Part shown: positions 8,406 to 17,312 of the stretch, one piece after another
Layout: the number at the start of each line of letters is the position of its first letter
How positions within the stretch are numbered: the first letter of the stretch is position 1
Origin: JAJXWB01 sp046349085
GTDB lineage: Bacteria > Pseudomonadota > Alphaproteobacteria > Rhizobiales > Beijerinckiaceae
Assembly (NCBI GenBank): GCA_046349085.1
Contig: JAXMDA010000005.1
Span: 248,001 to 312,000, forward strand
Direction of reading: 5' to 3'
Length of the DNA stretch: 64,000 nt
Notes under the pieces: generated by a model
The model's input: only the letters and a program-made list of their open reading frames with translations
Told to the model about the DNA's origin: nothing
The model's database searches: none
Translations under genes and position numbers: made by a program

Positions 8406-8669
8406 TCAGCGCATGCCCGGATCGGGGCGCCACAGCATGCCCGGCGAATAACGCTCGTAGGGCTGCATGTTGTAGTACGTCGATTGCAGCACATAGAGGT
8501 TGCGGCTGCCGACCGGCACCACCGTGCCGGAATCGGTGAAGGCGCGCGGGCGCACGACGATCACGTCCGCGCCATAGGCCTGGCGCTTGCGGGGGCGGGC
8601 GTCGGCGGCCGCCGTGACGGCGGAGACGGCGGCGAGCGCGAGAAGGGCGGTCTTGACGATGGTCTTCAT
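8406..8669 (-). CDS. Small secreted protein, function unknown
   Basis: This is an 87-residue protein with a Sec signal peptide (KTIVKTALLALAAV, predicted cleavage after ADA near residue 24). The mature part has a basic start (RPRKRQ), a beta-rich middle (VIVVRPRAFTDSGTVVPVG) and a Tyr/Pro-rich end. It resembles small conserved hypothetical secreted proteins seen in methylobacteria and relatives, but I cannot name a family. The ATG at 8667-8669 was chosen because the longer in-frame start upstream would place non-secretory residues in front of a clear signal peptide. It lies close to the next minus-strand gene (8744-9628), which is upstream of it, so they may be co-transcribed. Confidence 0.7.
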   Translation of the reverse strand: MKTIVKTALLALAAVSAVTAAADARPRKRQAYGADVIVVRPRAFTDSGTVVPVGSRNLYVLQSTYYNMQPYERYSPGMLWRPDPGMR

Positions 8670-8743
8670 GGCGGCCTCAAACTGAGCTGGCCCGGAGCAT
8701 AGACTGATTTCGGTCCGGCGGGCGATCCGTTTTTCAAACTTAT

Positions 8744-9628
8744 TTAACGCTGAGTCCGTTCCGCAACATTCTGGGCGAGCCTGTGGCGCGGGGCGGGCTT
8801 GCCTTTCGCAGGGGCCGCCGGACCCGGATTCTTGGCGCGCGAGGGCGGGCAGGCCGCATCGCGCGCCAACTCGCTGCGGGCGAAGAACTTCTGCAATTCG
8901 TCGTCGCCGCCGGCCGCCGACAGATCGAGCCGGCCGACCAGGCAGGACATCTGGCTGCGGTTGTAGGGCTGGCCGCCCGGGCCGCAGGCGAGGCCCGTGA
9001 CGCGCAGCGAAGCCTTCGGCTCGGCAAAGCGGAAGGCCGCGCAATTTTCCCGGCGCGCGCCGTCGGCGGGCGCAGCGAGACGGGCGTCAGCCCATTCGGC
9101 GACCCCGAAGCGGGTGGGAAGCGCGGCCGTGTTGTTCAGATGGTCGAGCGCCAGTCCGGCCTCGCCGGCCCGGCGCGCGGTCTCGACGAACAGCGACTGG
9201 TCCGGGGCGCCCTCCTCGCCGACCTGATGGATGGTCACGCGCAGCCACGCGCCCTCGCCCGCGAAAGCTCCAAACGTGAGAACATCCTCACGGCCGCCGC
9301 CGGTCGTGTGGCGGCGCATGGCGTAGCTCGCCGGCGCCGGCGCATAATCTTGCGAGGCGTAAGCGAACATGGCGAGCGGCTTCGAGACGTCCATCCATAC
9401 GCCTGACGGCGCGGGCTTCACGGGTTCGGGAGCGGGCGCCTCTTCCAGCGCGAAAACGAGGGTTGCGGCGACCAGAATGCCGACGAGGCCTCCGATCAAT
9501 GCGATTTCAAGGCGACGACGGCGCGCCAGGCGTTGCGCGCGATAGCCCATCGCAAAAACCGCCGTCAGGACGCGATCGCGCGCGGAGCCGATATCCGGCA
9601 GGCGCGGCTCGAAGGCGATGAGACTCAT
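8744..9628 (-). CDS. Hypothetical single-pass membrane protein
   Basis: This is a 294-residue protein with a basic N-terminal cytoplasmic part, one transmembrane segment at about residues 43-61 (IALIGGLVGILVAATLVFAL) and a large presumably periplasmic domain. The C-terminal tail of about 35 residues is Pro/Ala/Lys-rich and probably disordered. A conserved-looking middle part (VWMDVSKPLAMFAYASQDY) and three or four cysteines are visible, but I recognise no domain. The gene stands between a small secreted protein and the divergent frmA. Function unknown. Confidence 0.75.
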   Translation of the reverse strand: MSLIAFEPRLPDIGSARDRVLTAVFAMGYRAQRLARRRRLEIALIGGLVGILVAATLVFALEEAPAPEPVKPAPSGVWMDVSKPLAMFAYASQDYAPAPASYAMRRHTTGGGREDVLTFGAFAGEGAWLRVTIHQVGEEGAPDQSLFVETARRAGEAGLALDHLNNTAALPTRFGVAEWADARLAAPADGARRENCAAFRFAEPKASLRVTGLACGPGGQPYNRSQMSCLVGRLDLSAAGGDDELQKFFARSELARDAACPPSRAKNPGPAAPAKGKPAPRHRLAQNVAERTQR

Positions 9629-9895
9629 GACGCAACTCCCGCGGGCGTCGAGGCCCTGTCGTTGCAGCCAATCTGTCGGTTTTGACTGAGCGAAAAGTTA
9701 AGCGCCGTTCATGTTGCGCCAACAGCGTAAAGGAGGCGTTGGCGCATAGGGTTAAGGATCTCGCTCGCTCGCCCGCCCGCCGCGGCGGGCGTCGCGGGAC
9801 ATTGCGGCAAGCGCCGCGCCGTTGGCGCGTCTATTGACGCGGGCAGACCGATTGTTTCTGCTGGCGCTTTCCGCAAATCAGCTTTGGGACGATCC

Positions 9896-11002
<1,107 letters not shown>

Positions 11003-11019
11003 GGCGCGCCGCCTCGCTC

Positions 11020-11125
11020 CCTCATGCTGAGGAGCCCGCGCAGCGGGCGTCTCGAAGCATGGGCCGGGGCGTTGTGTCTTGGCCATCCTTCGAGACGCGG
11101 GCTTCGCCCGCTCCTCACGATGAGG
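11020..11125. repeat. Intergenic palindromic repeat, family R1, copy B
   Basis: This copy reads CCTCATGCTGAGGAGCCCGC at the left and ends GCCCGCTCCTCACGATGAGG at the right, with GTCTCGAAGCATGG and CATCCTTCGAGACGC as inner inverted arms. It shares these blocks with 1845-1941 and 52840-52940. The right end abuts the start region of the next gene (TTG at 11136) and appears to supply its purine-rich ribosome binding region. Confidence 0.9.
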
Positions 11126-11135
11126 ATGTGAGGGC

Positions 11136-12377
11136 TTGAAAGAGACGCTCGCCTTCTCCGCCATTGAAGACGCCGCGCGCCGCATCGCCAATCGCGTCGC
11201 GCGCACGCCTTTCGTGCAGTCGCGGACGCTGTCCGAGATCGTCGGCGCGGATGTCTGGATCAAGCTCGAGAATTTGCAGTTCACCGCGTCCTTCAAGGAG
11301 CGCGGCGCCGCCAACCGGCTGCTGACGCTAGCCCCCGACGAAGCGAAGCGCGGCGTCATCGCCATGTCGGCCGGCAACCACGCGCAGGCCGTCGCTTTTC
11401 ACGCGCAAATGCTCGGCATGGCGGCGACCATCGTGATGCCGAGGGCGACGCCGTTCACCAAGGTCTCGCGCACGCGCCATCACAAGGCGCGCGTGCTGCT
11501 CGAAGGCGACACCCTGGCCGAGGCCGCCGATTTCGCGCGAAACCTGGCGCGCGCCGAGAATCTCACGTTCGTGCATCCCTATGACGACACGGACGTGGTC
11601 GCCGGGCAGGGGACGGTTGCGTTGGAAATGCTGGCCGAGGTCCCCGACCTCGATTTTCTGGTCGCGCCGGTCGGCGGCGGCGGACTGGCGGCGGGTTGCG
11701 CCATAGCGGCGGCCGGCCGCGGCGCCCGCGCGACAGTCGTCGGCGTCGAGGTCGAGAGCTATGCCGCCATGGCGCAGAAGCTGGCGGGCCGTCCGGTGGC
11801 CGTCGGCGGCCCGACCATCGCCGAGGGGATCGCCGTGCGCGATGTCGGGGCGCTGCCGGAAGCGATCCTGCGGGCCCATGGCGTCGAGGTGCTGACGGCG
11901 CCGGAAGACCTGATCGAGCGCGCCGTCATCCTTTTCAACGAGATCGAGAAGACAGTGGCCGAAGGCGCGGGCGCGGCGGGGCTTGCGGCGCTGCTCGCCC
12001 ATCCCGACATGTTTCGTGGCAAAAAGGTCGGGCTCGTGCTGTCGGGCGGCAATATCGACACGCGCACCCTCGCCAACGTCCTGATGCGCGGCCTGGTGCG
12101 CGACGGGCGGTTGATCCATCTGACGGCGGAAATCCCCGACAAACCGGGCGCGCTGGCGGAGCTGACGCAGGCGATCGGCGCGCTCGGCGGCAATATCGTC
12201 GAGGTCCAGCACCAGCGCTTCTTTACCGCTTTGCCCGCCAATGTGGCGGCGGTCGAGCTGATCGTGGAGGCGCAGGACGAGGCGCACGGCGCGCGGATCG
12301 TGGCGGGCCTCACGGAGCGCGGGATGCGGGTCGCGCGGCGTGGGGCGCCGCTTGCCCCGGAGCCGCGCGAGGTGTAG
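11136..12377 (+). CDS. Threonine dehydratase (threonine ammonia-lyase) with C-terminal ACT domain
   Basis: This PLP enzyme deaminates threonine to 2-oxobutyrate and ammonia. In the 413-residue protein the PLP lysine is K54 in ASFKERGA, the substrate loop is SAGNHAQ near residues 79-85, and the phosphate-binding glycine loop is PVGGGGLA. Residues from about 327 on form one ACT domain (LTAEIPDKPGALAEL), giving the size of the TdcB/short IlvA class with one ACT domain rather than the two-ACT biosynthetic IlvA of enterobacteria. The most plausible start is TTG at 11136, because the reading frame has no ATG near the expected N-terminus and a purine-rich sequence lies just upstream, inside the end of a repeat element. 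It could serve isoleucine synthesis or threonine catabolism. The next genes are a threonine-rich short ORF and asd. Confidence 0.93.
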   Translation: MKETLAFSAIEDAARRIANRVARTPFVQSRTLSEIVGADVWIKLENLQFTASFKERGAANRLLTLAPDEAKRGVIAMSAGNHAQAVAFHAQMLGMAATIVMPRATPFTKVSRTRHHKARVLLEGDTLAEAADFARNLARAENLTFVHPYDDTDVVAGQGTVALEMLAEVPDLDFLVAPVGGGGLAAGCAIAAAGRGARATVVGVEVESYAAMAQKLAGRPVAVGGPTIAEGIAVRDVGALPEAILRAHGVEVLTAPEDLIERAVILFNEIEKTVAEGAGAAGLAALLAHPDMFRGKKVGLVLSGGNIDTRTLANVLMRGLVRDGRLIHLTAEIPDKPGALAELTQAIGALGGNIVEVQHQRFFTALPANVAAVELIVEAQDEAHGARIVAGLTERGMRVARRGAPLAPEPREV

Positions 12378-12418
12378 GGAACCGCCATCGGAGCACACAG
12401 CCCGAGGATCGACGAGCC

Positions 12419-12487
12419 ATGTCCGCAGTTTCGACCCTGAAAACGGCGACGACGAAAACGACCGCGAAAGCGGCCGTCAAAGGCTAG
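12419..12487 (+). CDS. Possible 22-residue threonine-rich leader peptide upstream of asd
   Basis: An ATG with GAGGA ten bases upstream opens a 22-codon frame that ends at a TAG 105 bases before asd. The peptide contains six threonines (residues 6, 9, 11, 12, 14 and 15) and is otherwise Ala/Lys-rich. asd serves the threonine, methionine and lysine branch, so the composition recalls amino-acid leader peptides such as ThrL of enterobacteria. The frame is very short and could be chance; no homologue can be checked here. Confidence 0.35.
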   Translation: MSAVSTLKTATTKTTAKAAVKG

Positions 12488-12592
12488 ACACGTCCTCGCT
12501 CTCGGGTTGTCTCCCTCGGGTCGTGGGGGAGGAGGCGCCGGACCGGCGCCCAGGAATCCGGGGGAGCCACCAGCAAGACAGGATTTGAGAAA
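12488..12592 (+). promoter_or_regulatory. Possible structured leader between the short ORF and asd
   Basis: Two GC-rich inverted repeats are visible: CTCCC at about 12510 can pair with GGGGAG near 12528-12533, and GGCGCC pairs with GGCGCC around a GGACC loop at about 12534-12550. The two stems are adjacent, and the first one lies close behind the stop of the threonine-rich short ORF, as expected for a translation-controlled leader. There is no U-tract, so a classical Rho-independent attenuator is not shown. Confidence 0.3.
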
Positions 12593-13642
12593 ATGGGCTA
12601 CCAGGCCGGCGGCTATAAGGTCGCGATTGTCGGCGCCACGGGCAATGTGGGCCGCGAAATGCTCGAGATTCTCGCAGAGCGCCAGTTCCCGGTGTCGGAG
12701 GTCGTGCCGCTCGCCTCCTCGCGCTCGATCGGCACGGAGGTTTCGTTCGGGGACAAGGTGCTGAAGTGCAAGCATCTCGACACCTACGACTTCTCCGACA
12801 CCGACATCTGCCTGATGTCGGCCGGCGGCGCGATCTCCAAGGAATGGTCGCCGAAGATCGGCGCGCAGGGCTGCGTCGTCATCGATAATTCGAGCGCCTG
12901 GCGCTACGATTCCGACGTGCCTCTGATCGTGCCGGAAGTGAACGCCGATGCGACAGCCGGCTTCACGAAGAAGAACATCATCGCCAATCCGAACTGCTCG
13001 ACCGCGCAGCTCGTCGTCGCGCTGAAGCCGCTGCACGACGCCGCCACGATCAAGCGCGTCGTCGTCTCGACCTATCAGTCGGTGTCGGGCGCCGGCAAGG
13101 AAGGCATGGACGAACTCGACCGCCAGACCAAGGCGCTCTATTCGCTCGGCGAGGTCGAGACGAAGAAGTTCCCGAAGCGCATCGCCTTCAACCTCATTCC
13201 GCACATCGACGTCTTCATGGAGGACGGCTTCACCAAGGAAGAGTGGAAGATGATGGCGGAGACGAAGAAGATCCTCGATCCGAAGATCAAGCTCACCGCC
13301 ACCTGCGTGCGCGTGCCGGTGTTCGTCTCGCATTCGGAATCGGTCAACGTCGAATTCGAAAAGCCGATCACGGCCGAGGAGGCGACCGCCATCTTGCGCC
13401 AGGCGCCGGGCGTGCTGGTGATCGACAAGCGCGAGCCGGGCGGCTACATGACGCCGCACGAAGCGGCCGGCGAAGACGCCACCTACATCTCGCGCATCCG
13501 CGAGGACGCCACGGTGGAGAACGGCCTCGCCTTCTGGTGCGTCAGCGACAACCTGCGCAAGGGCGCGGCGCTCAACGCGGTGCAGATCGCGGAAGTGCTG
13601 ATGAACCGCAAGCTGCTGCAGCCCAGGAAGAAGGCGGCGTAA
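12593..13642 (+). CDS. asd: Aspartate-semialdehyde dehydrogenase
   Basis: This enzyme reduces aspartyl phosphate to aspartate semialdehyde with NADPH, a branch-point step to lysine, diaminopimelate, methionine and threonine. The 349-residue protein shows the nucleotide loop VGATGNVGREM (residues 13-23), the active-site cysteine C135 in NPNCSTAQ, and the GAGKEGMDEL segment. ATG at 12593 is preceded by AGGAT about ten bases upstream. The length is that of the longer alphaproteobacterial type. It follows the threonine dehydratase gene in the same direction but a 215 bp gap with a short threonine-rich ORF separates them, so it may have its own regulated leader. Confidence 0.98.
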   Translation: MGYQAGGYKVAIVGATGNVGREMLEILAERQFPVSEVVPLASSRSIGTEVSFGDKVLKCKHLDTYDFSDTDICLMSAGGAISKEWSPKIGAQGCVVIDNSSAWRYDSDVPLIVPEVNADATAGFTKKNIIANPNCSTAQLVVALKPLHDAATIKRVVVSTYQSVSGAGKEGMDELDRQTKALYSLGEVETKKFPKRIAFNLIPHIDVFMEDGFTKEEWKMMAETKKILDPKIKLTATCVRVPVFVSHSESVNVEFEKPITAEEATAILRQAPGVLVIDKREPGGYMTPHEAAGEDATYISRIREDATVENGLAFWCVSDNLRKGAALNAVQIAEVLMNRKLLQPRKKAA

Positions 13643-13675
13643 GGCTTCCGGGCGGCGCCGTCCTTCGGGGCGGCG

Positions 13676-14047
13676 TCAGGCGGGCGGCAGGGCCTTCAGC
13701 GGGCTCGAATAGGGCTCGATGCGCAGCGTGTCCGAGAAGATCAGCATCACGCGCGTCGAGGGCGCCTGTTCGAGGTCGCCGTTGGCCGCCTTGCGCACGG
13801 CGTAGCGCCACACTTCGAGCTGACCGGCTGCGCGCATCCTGGCGGTCAGCCGCGCAAGATCGCTGCCTTCGCCGGCGAGGTCCTTGTCCGTCACGCCGAC
13901 GACGATTTCGTCGCGCGCCGTCACGATCTTGAAGAGCTTCACGCCCTCCGCCGCCTTCGCGCCCGTCGCCTTCGCGCCGGCTGCCGCGGCGAGGGCCGCG
14001 AGGCTGAACATCCGCAGCGCCTGAGCGCGGGTAAAGGCGATCGTCAC
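13676..14047 (-). CDS. Conserved secreted protein, function unknown
   Basis: The protein has about 123 residues if it starts at the GTG at 14047, which is preceded by GGAGA; an ATG eight codons upstream (14071) is possible but lacks as good a ribosome site. The N-terminus (AFTRAQALRMFSLAALAAAAG) looks like an export signal with a short hydrophobic core. The mature part, rich in charged residues, includes VKLFKIVTARDEIVVGVT, which recalls small conserved periplasmic proteins of Bradyrhizobium relatives. I cannot name a family. It is convergent with asd. Confidence 0.6.
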   Translation of the reverse strand: MTIAFTRAQALRMFSLAALAAAAGAKATGAKAAEGVKLFKIVTARDEIVVGVTDKDLAGEGSDLARLTARMRAAGQLEVWRYAVRKAANGDLEQAPSTRVMLIFSDTLRIEPYSSPLKALPPA

Positions 14048-14130
14048 GTCAAGTCTCCGTTGCTGAAGCATTCAGCGGCGGAGATTTGATAAGCGCGATC
14101 GTCGCGGGCGAAGGTGCGCGCGCGCACGCC

Positions 14131-14712
14131 TCAGATGGGCGGCCCCGCCATCGGCGCCGCCGCCTTCGCGTGCGCCTCGACAAAGGCCACGTACTTGTCC
14201 ATCCAGCCCTGCACGAACTTGCGGCTCTGTTCGCCGATGTCGCCGTTCGCGTCGAACAGCCCGTCCTTCATCTGGATGAACGCTTCCGGCTGGCCGAGCG
14301 TCGGCATGTCGAGATAGGCGAGCACATTGCGCAGGTGTTGCTGCGCCATGCACGTCCCGGCGGCGCCGATGGAAACGCCGATGATTCCCGCGGGCTTGCC
14401 CGCCCAGGCGCTCTGGCCGTAGGGCCGCGAAGCATGATCGACGGCGTTCTTCAGAACGCCGGGAATCGAGCGATTGTATTCGGGCGTGACGAAGATGACC
14501 CCCTGCGATTCCGCGATCTGCGCCTTGAGCCGGCGCACGGCGTGCGATTGATGCGCGTCCTCGTCCTGGTCGTAGAGCGGCAGATCGCCGATTTCGACAT
14601 GCTGCAGATCGAAGCTTTCGGGCGCGAGACGGGTCAGCGCATGCGCGAGCCTGCGATTGAACGATTCCTTGCGCAGGCTTCCGACGACGACGGCGATGCG
14701 GTGCTGGCTCAT
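14131..14712 (-). CDS. NADPH-dependent FMN reductase family protein (flavodoxin fold)
   Basis: This 193-residue protein matches the NADPH-dependent FMN reductase/azoreductase family: the phosphate loop VVVGSLRKESFNRRL near the N-terminus, the VTPEYNRSIPGVLKNAVDH motif that contacts the flavin, and a final helix. Such enzymes use NAD(P)H and FMN to reduce quinones, chromate, azo dyes or free flavin, and the true substrate usually cannot be read from sequence. I chose the ATG at 14712, which has AGGAGG about six bases upstream, over an in-frame ATG ten codons earlier. It is a single gene; its neighbours do not suggest a pathway. Confidence 0.9.
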   Translation of the reverse strand: MSQHRIAVVVGSLRKESFNRRLAHALTRLAPESFDLQHVEIGDLPLYDQDEDAHQSHAVRRLKAQIAESQGVIFVTPEYNRSIPGVLKNAVDHASRPYGQSAWAGKPAGIIGVSIGAAGTCMAQQHLRNVLAYLDMPTLGQPEAFIQMKDGLFDANGDIGEQSRKFVQGWMDKYVAFVEAHAKAAAPMAGPPI

Positions 14713-14764
14713 GACGCCTCCTTGCGTATCCACGGTCAACAAAGTCGCGGCCGCCGCGTTCCCG

Positions 14765-15112
14765 CTACATTTCGGGCGGCGGCACGAAACACATCACGCC
14801 GGCGGCCGGGGCGAAACAAGCGACCGCCTCGCCCGTCGGGTTCGGAATCCTCAGGATCTTGGACGGAGGCACAGGCTCCCAGAAGGGCGGGCTGAAGCCG
14901 AAGCGCGCGTCGACCCAGATCTCCCATCCCTTTTCGCCCTCGCGGGCTTCGACCCGCCGGCAATCGGAAATCGAACAGCAGGGCGCGCCGGTGCCAGGCT
15001 GGCGCAACCCCTCGAACCACCGGCGCAGAGCGGGGTCGGGATTCTCCGGCGGCGCGGCGAGGGCCGGCGCGACGGAAATCAGGATCAGGCCCGTACGCGC
15101 TGCAATGCTCAT
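14765..15112 (-). CDS. Small secreted protein, function unknown
   Basis: This protein has about 115 residues from the ATG at 15112 (an in-frame ATG six codons upstream is possible) with a Sec signal peptide ending near ALAAPPE. The mature part is tryptophan- and proline-rich and has four cysteines (CCSISDC and a later one). The segment GTGAPCCSISDCRRVEAR followed by a short beta-type domain is typical of a conserved hypothetical periplasmic protein found in many Hyphomicrobiales. I am not aware of a function. It lies immediately upstream of the FMN reductase gene in the same direction and may share a transcript. Confidence 0.7.
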   Translation of the reverse strand: MSIAARTGLILISVAPALAAPPENPDPALRRWFEGLRQPGTGAPCCSISDCRRVEAREGEKGWEIWVDARFGFSPPFWEPVPPSKILRIPNPTGEAVACFAPAAGVMCFVPPPEM

Positions 15113-15456
15113 GGCGTCCCGCCCGGCCAAGACGCGATCGCATATAGCGCGGTCCCCGCCCGCGAGAAGCTTCCCGTCGAGCCGGCGAACGTGAACCGGG
15201 CCTTACCGCAAACCCGCGTGTTTCAGCCAAATTGCGAGGTAAATAACGCCGGTTCGTTTGCCGCGTATCTTTACGCCCCCTTTGGGCGCTGGCCGTATCG
15301 TCGGCTCCATTGCGAAAAGTTGATACGAACAGCGACTGATTTCGACATGGCCGGGCGCTATGCTGCGCTGCGGCATTGCGGTTCGCCGGCGCTGCGCCGT
15401 TGCGTTCTCCATGTCGAATTGTCCCTGCTCGGATCGACCGACCGGGCGAAGGCGAC
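15113..15456. other. Intergenic region, nothing convincing found
   Basis: These roughly 340 bases lie between two divergent genes and should hold promoters for both. The middle is less GC-rich than the surroundings (around GAGGTAAATAACGCC). Short open frames exist on both strands, but they lack ribosome sites and codon bias. Confidence 0.5.
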
Positions 15457-16581
15457 ATGCTTATTGTTCAGACGATCTCGACCATGGCCGGATTCGACGC
15501 GCTGGCGCCCGAATGGGAGAGGCTCGAGTCTCGCGTTTCGCCGCGCGTTCCGTTCTCGTCGCCCGTCTGGTGCAAGTTGTGGTGGACGCATTTCCATCGC
15601 TCGGGCCTCGCCTGCCGCGATCAATTGCGCGTCTACGCCGTGCGTCGCCCCAATGGCGCGCTCGTCGGCGTCGCGCCGATGTTTCTCACGAGCCGTCCGG
15701 GGTGGGGAATCGTGCGCACACGCGAATTGCAGTTCTTCGGCGCCGATCCCTATGTCACCGAGTTGCGCGGGCCGGTCTGCCGCGCGGAAGACACGGTCGC
15801 GGTCGTCGAGGCGCTGAGCGGCCATGTCAGGCGCATGCGCGAGTGCGACTGGGTGCAGTGGCGCGGCATGCGCTATGCCGACGACGTTGCGCATCCGGAA
15901 TTGCGCCTGCGCGAGGACGACAGGCTCGGAGTCGTCGATCACTTCCTCGCCGTTCCCGAAAGCTGGGAAGCGTTCAAGGCGGGCCTTCCGCGCAACATCA
16001 AGGAATCCCTGCGCAAGTGCTACAATTCGCTGAAGCGCGAAAAGCTCGACTTCGAATTCCGCATCGTCAGCGCGCCGGAGGATGTTCCCGCGGCGATCGA
16101 TCGCTTCCTCGAACTGCACAAGGCGCGCGCGGATCAGGCGGACACGGTGCAGCACGCGGACGTCTTCGACGGGGCGCCGGCGCGCGCCCTGTTGCGCGAT
16201 TATTGCCTGACGCTGGCGCGGCGCGACGCGCTCCGCATCTTCCAGCTCGCGGTCGGCGGCAAGGTGGTGGCGACGCGCATCGGCTTCGTGCTCGGAGACG
16301 AAATCTATCTGTACTTTTCCGGCTACGACTTCGCCTATGGCCGCTTCAGCGTGATGACCACGACCGTCGCCGAAGCGATCAAATGGTCGATCGAGAACGG
16401 CTTCCGCATCGTCAACCTGTCGACCGGCACGGACGTGTCGAAGACCCGCTGGCGGCCGCAGCAGCTTTTCTACCACGGCGGCTATGAGGTCTTCGCGGCG
16501 GTGAAGAGCCGTGCGGCCTTCCGCTTCGTCGAAGCGGTGCGTGAGCGGGGCAAGCCGCAATACGTGGCGCGCACGGCGTAG
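15457..16581 (+). CDS. GNAT-fold acyltransferase, CelD/BioF2-like family
   Basis: The protein has 374 residues starting at the ATG at 15457, which is preceded by GAAGG; an in-frame upstream ATG would add 27 residues without family character. The sequence is typical of the CelD/BioF2-like acetyltransferase group (formerly linked to cellulose biosynthesis): FSSPVWCKLWWTHF near the start, the middle block GLPRNIKESLRKCYNSLKR, and the acceptor half with GKVVATRIGFVLGDEIYLYFSGYD. Members transfer acyl groups in exopolysaccharide, lipid or peptidoglycan modification. The target here is unknown; no polysaccharide operon is adjacent. Confidence 0.85.
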   Translation: MLIVQTISTMAGFDALAPEWERLESRVSPRVPFSSPVWCKLWWTHFHRSGLACRDQLRVYAVRRPNGALVGVAPMFLTSRPGWGIVRTRELQFFGADPYVTELRGPVCRAEDTVAVVEALSGHVRRMRECDWVQWRGMRYADDVAHPELRLREDDRLGVVDHFLAVPESWEAFKAGLPRNIKESLRKCYNSLKREKLDFEFRIVSAPEDVPAAIDRFLELHKARADQADTVQHADVFDGAPARALLRDYCLTLARRDALRIFQLAVGGKVVATRIGFVLGDEIYLYFSGYDFAYGRFSVMTTTVAEAIKWSIENGFRIVNLSTGTDVSKTRWRPQQLFYHGGYEVFAAVKSRAAFRFVEAVRERGKPQYVARTA

Positions 16582-16614
16582 ACCGCCGGCGGAAGCGGCG
16601 CCGGCGGCCGCTGA

Positions 16615-17190
16615 CTATCCTCGAGCCTTCACCGCGATTTCCGCGACGCGCTTGCCGAACAGCCGCGCGGTCTCCAGATCGCCCTTGCGTGGCGCTTCGT
16701 CCGCCGAAGCGTCGGAGGGCGAAACCGCGAGCAGGCCGGTCTGGCCGGCGGTCCAGTTCACGTCGTCGGGGCCGTGTTCCTTCCGGTTGGACGGCATCAG
16801 CCCCGTGCCGACCCAGATCTGGCCGTGCTGCATGGCGAGCGTGACGAAATAGGAAATGGTCGAGGCCTTGTCGCCATTGAGCGAGGCCGAATTGGTGAAG
16901 CCCGCGGCGATCTTGTCCTTCCACGCCTGGGCGAACCAGGCCTTGGACGAGGCGTCGGCGAATTTTTTGAATTGCCAGGCCGGGCCGCCCATGTAGGTCG
17001 GACTGCCGTAAACGATGGCGTCGGCATGGCTAAGATTTTCCAGCGCCCCATCGGGCAGATCGCCGTTGGCGTCGATGCGGATGGCTTCGACATTTGCGCC
17101 GGCGGCGGAGGCCGCGCCCTGTTCGACCGCGGCGGCGAGCCTCGCCGTGTGGCCGAAGCCGGAAAAAAAGACAATCGCAATCTTCGCCAT
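16615..17190 (-). CDS. Flavodoxin-fold NAD(P)H:quinone oxidoreductase (WrbA-like)
   Basis: This 191-residue flavodoxin-like protein begins with the FMN phosphate loop FFSGFGHTARLA and carries YGSPTYMGGPAWQFKKF and the following flavin-contact loop, as in WrbA and related NADPH-dependent FMN reductases. Such enzymes reduce quinones by two electrons to avoid semiquinone and oxidative stress. The gene is transcribed divergently from an HxlR-type regulator, and the 122 bp between the two starts holds a GTAA-N4-TTAC palindrome. This is the classic arrangement of a quinone- or electrophile-sensing HxlR regulator next to its target oxidoreductase, so control by that regulator is likely but inferred. 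Confidence 0.88.
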   Translation of the reverse strand: MAKIAIVFFSGFGHTARLAAAVEQGAASAAGANVEAIRIDANGDLPDGALENLSHADAIVYGSPTYMGGPAWQFKKFADASSKAWFAQAWKDKIAAGFTNSASLNGDKASTISYFVTLAMQHGQIWVGTGLMPSNRKEHGPDDVNWTAGQTGLLAVSPSDASADEAPRKGDLETARLFGKRVAEIAVKARG

Positions 17191-17261
17191 CTGATCTGTT
17201 CCCTGTGCTCTGCGGCGCTGCGCCGCTTGTGCCCGGGACCTAGGCCTGTTGATTTCTTTTT

Positions 17262-17273
17262 GTAAGTAGTTAC
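17262..17273. promoter_or_regulatory. Candidate HxlR operator between the divergent genes
   Basis: A 12-base palindrome, GTAAGTAGTTAC, with GTAA and TTAC half-sites, lies in the short AT-richer stretch just upstream of the HxlR-type gene and about 70 bases from the start of the oxidoreductase gene. HxlR/YodB/QorR-type regulators bind small palindromes of this general form. The assignment is by position and symmetry only. Confidence 0.45.
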
Positions 17274-17312
17274 CTTATGGATACTTGCTTTCCGAATACG
17301 CAGGGTGGCGGC

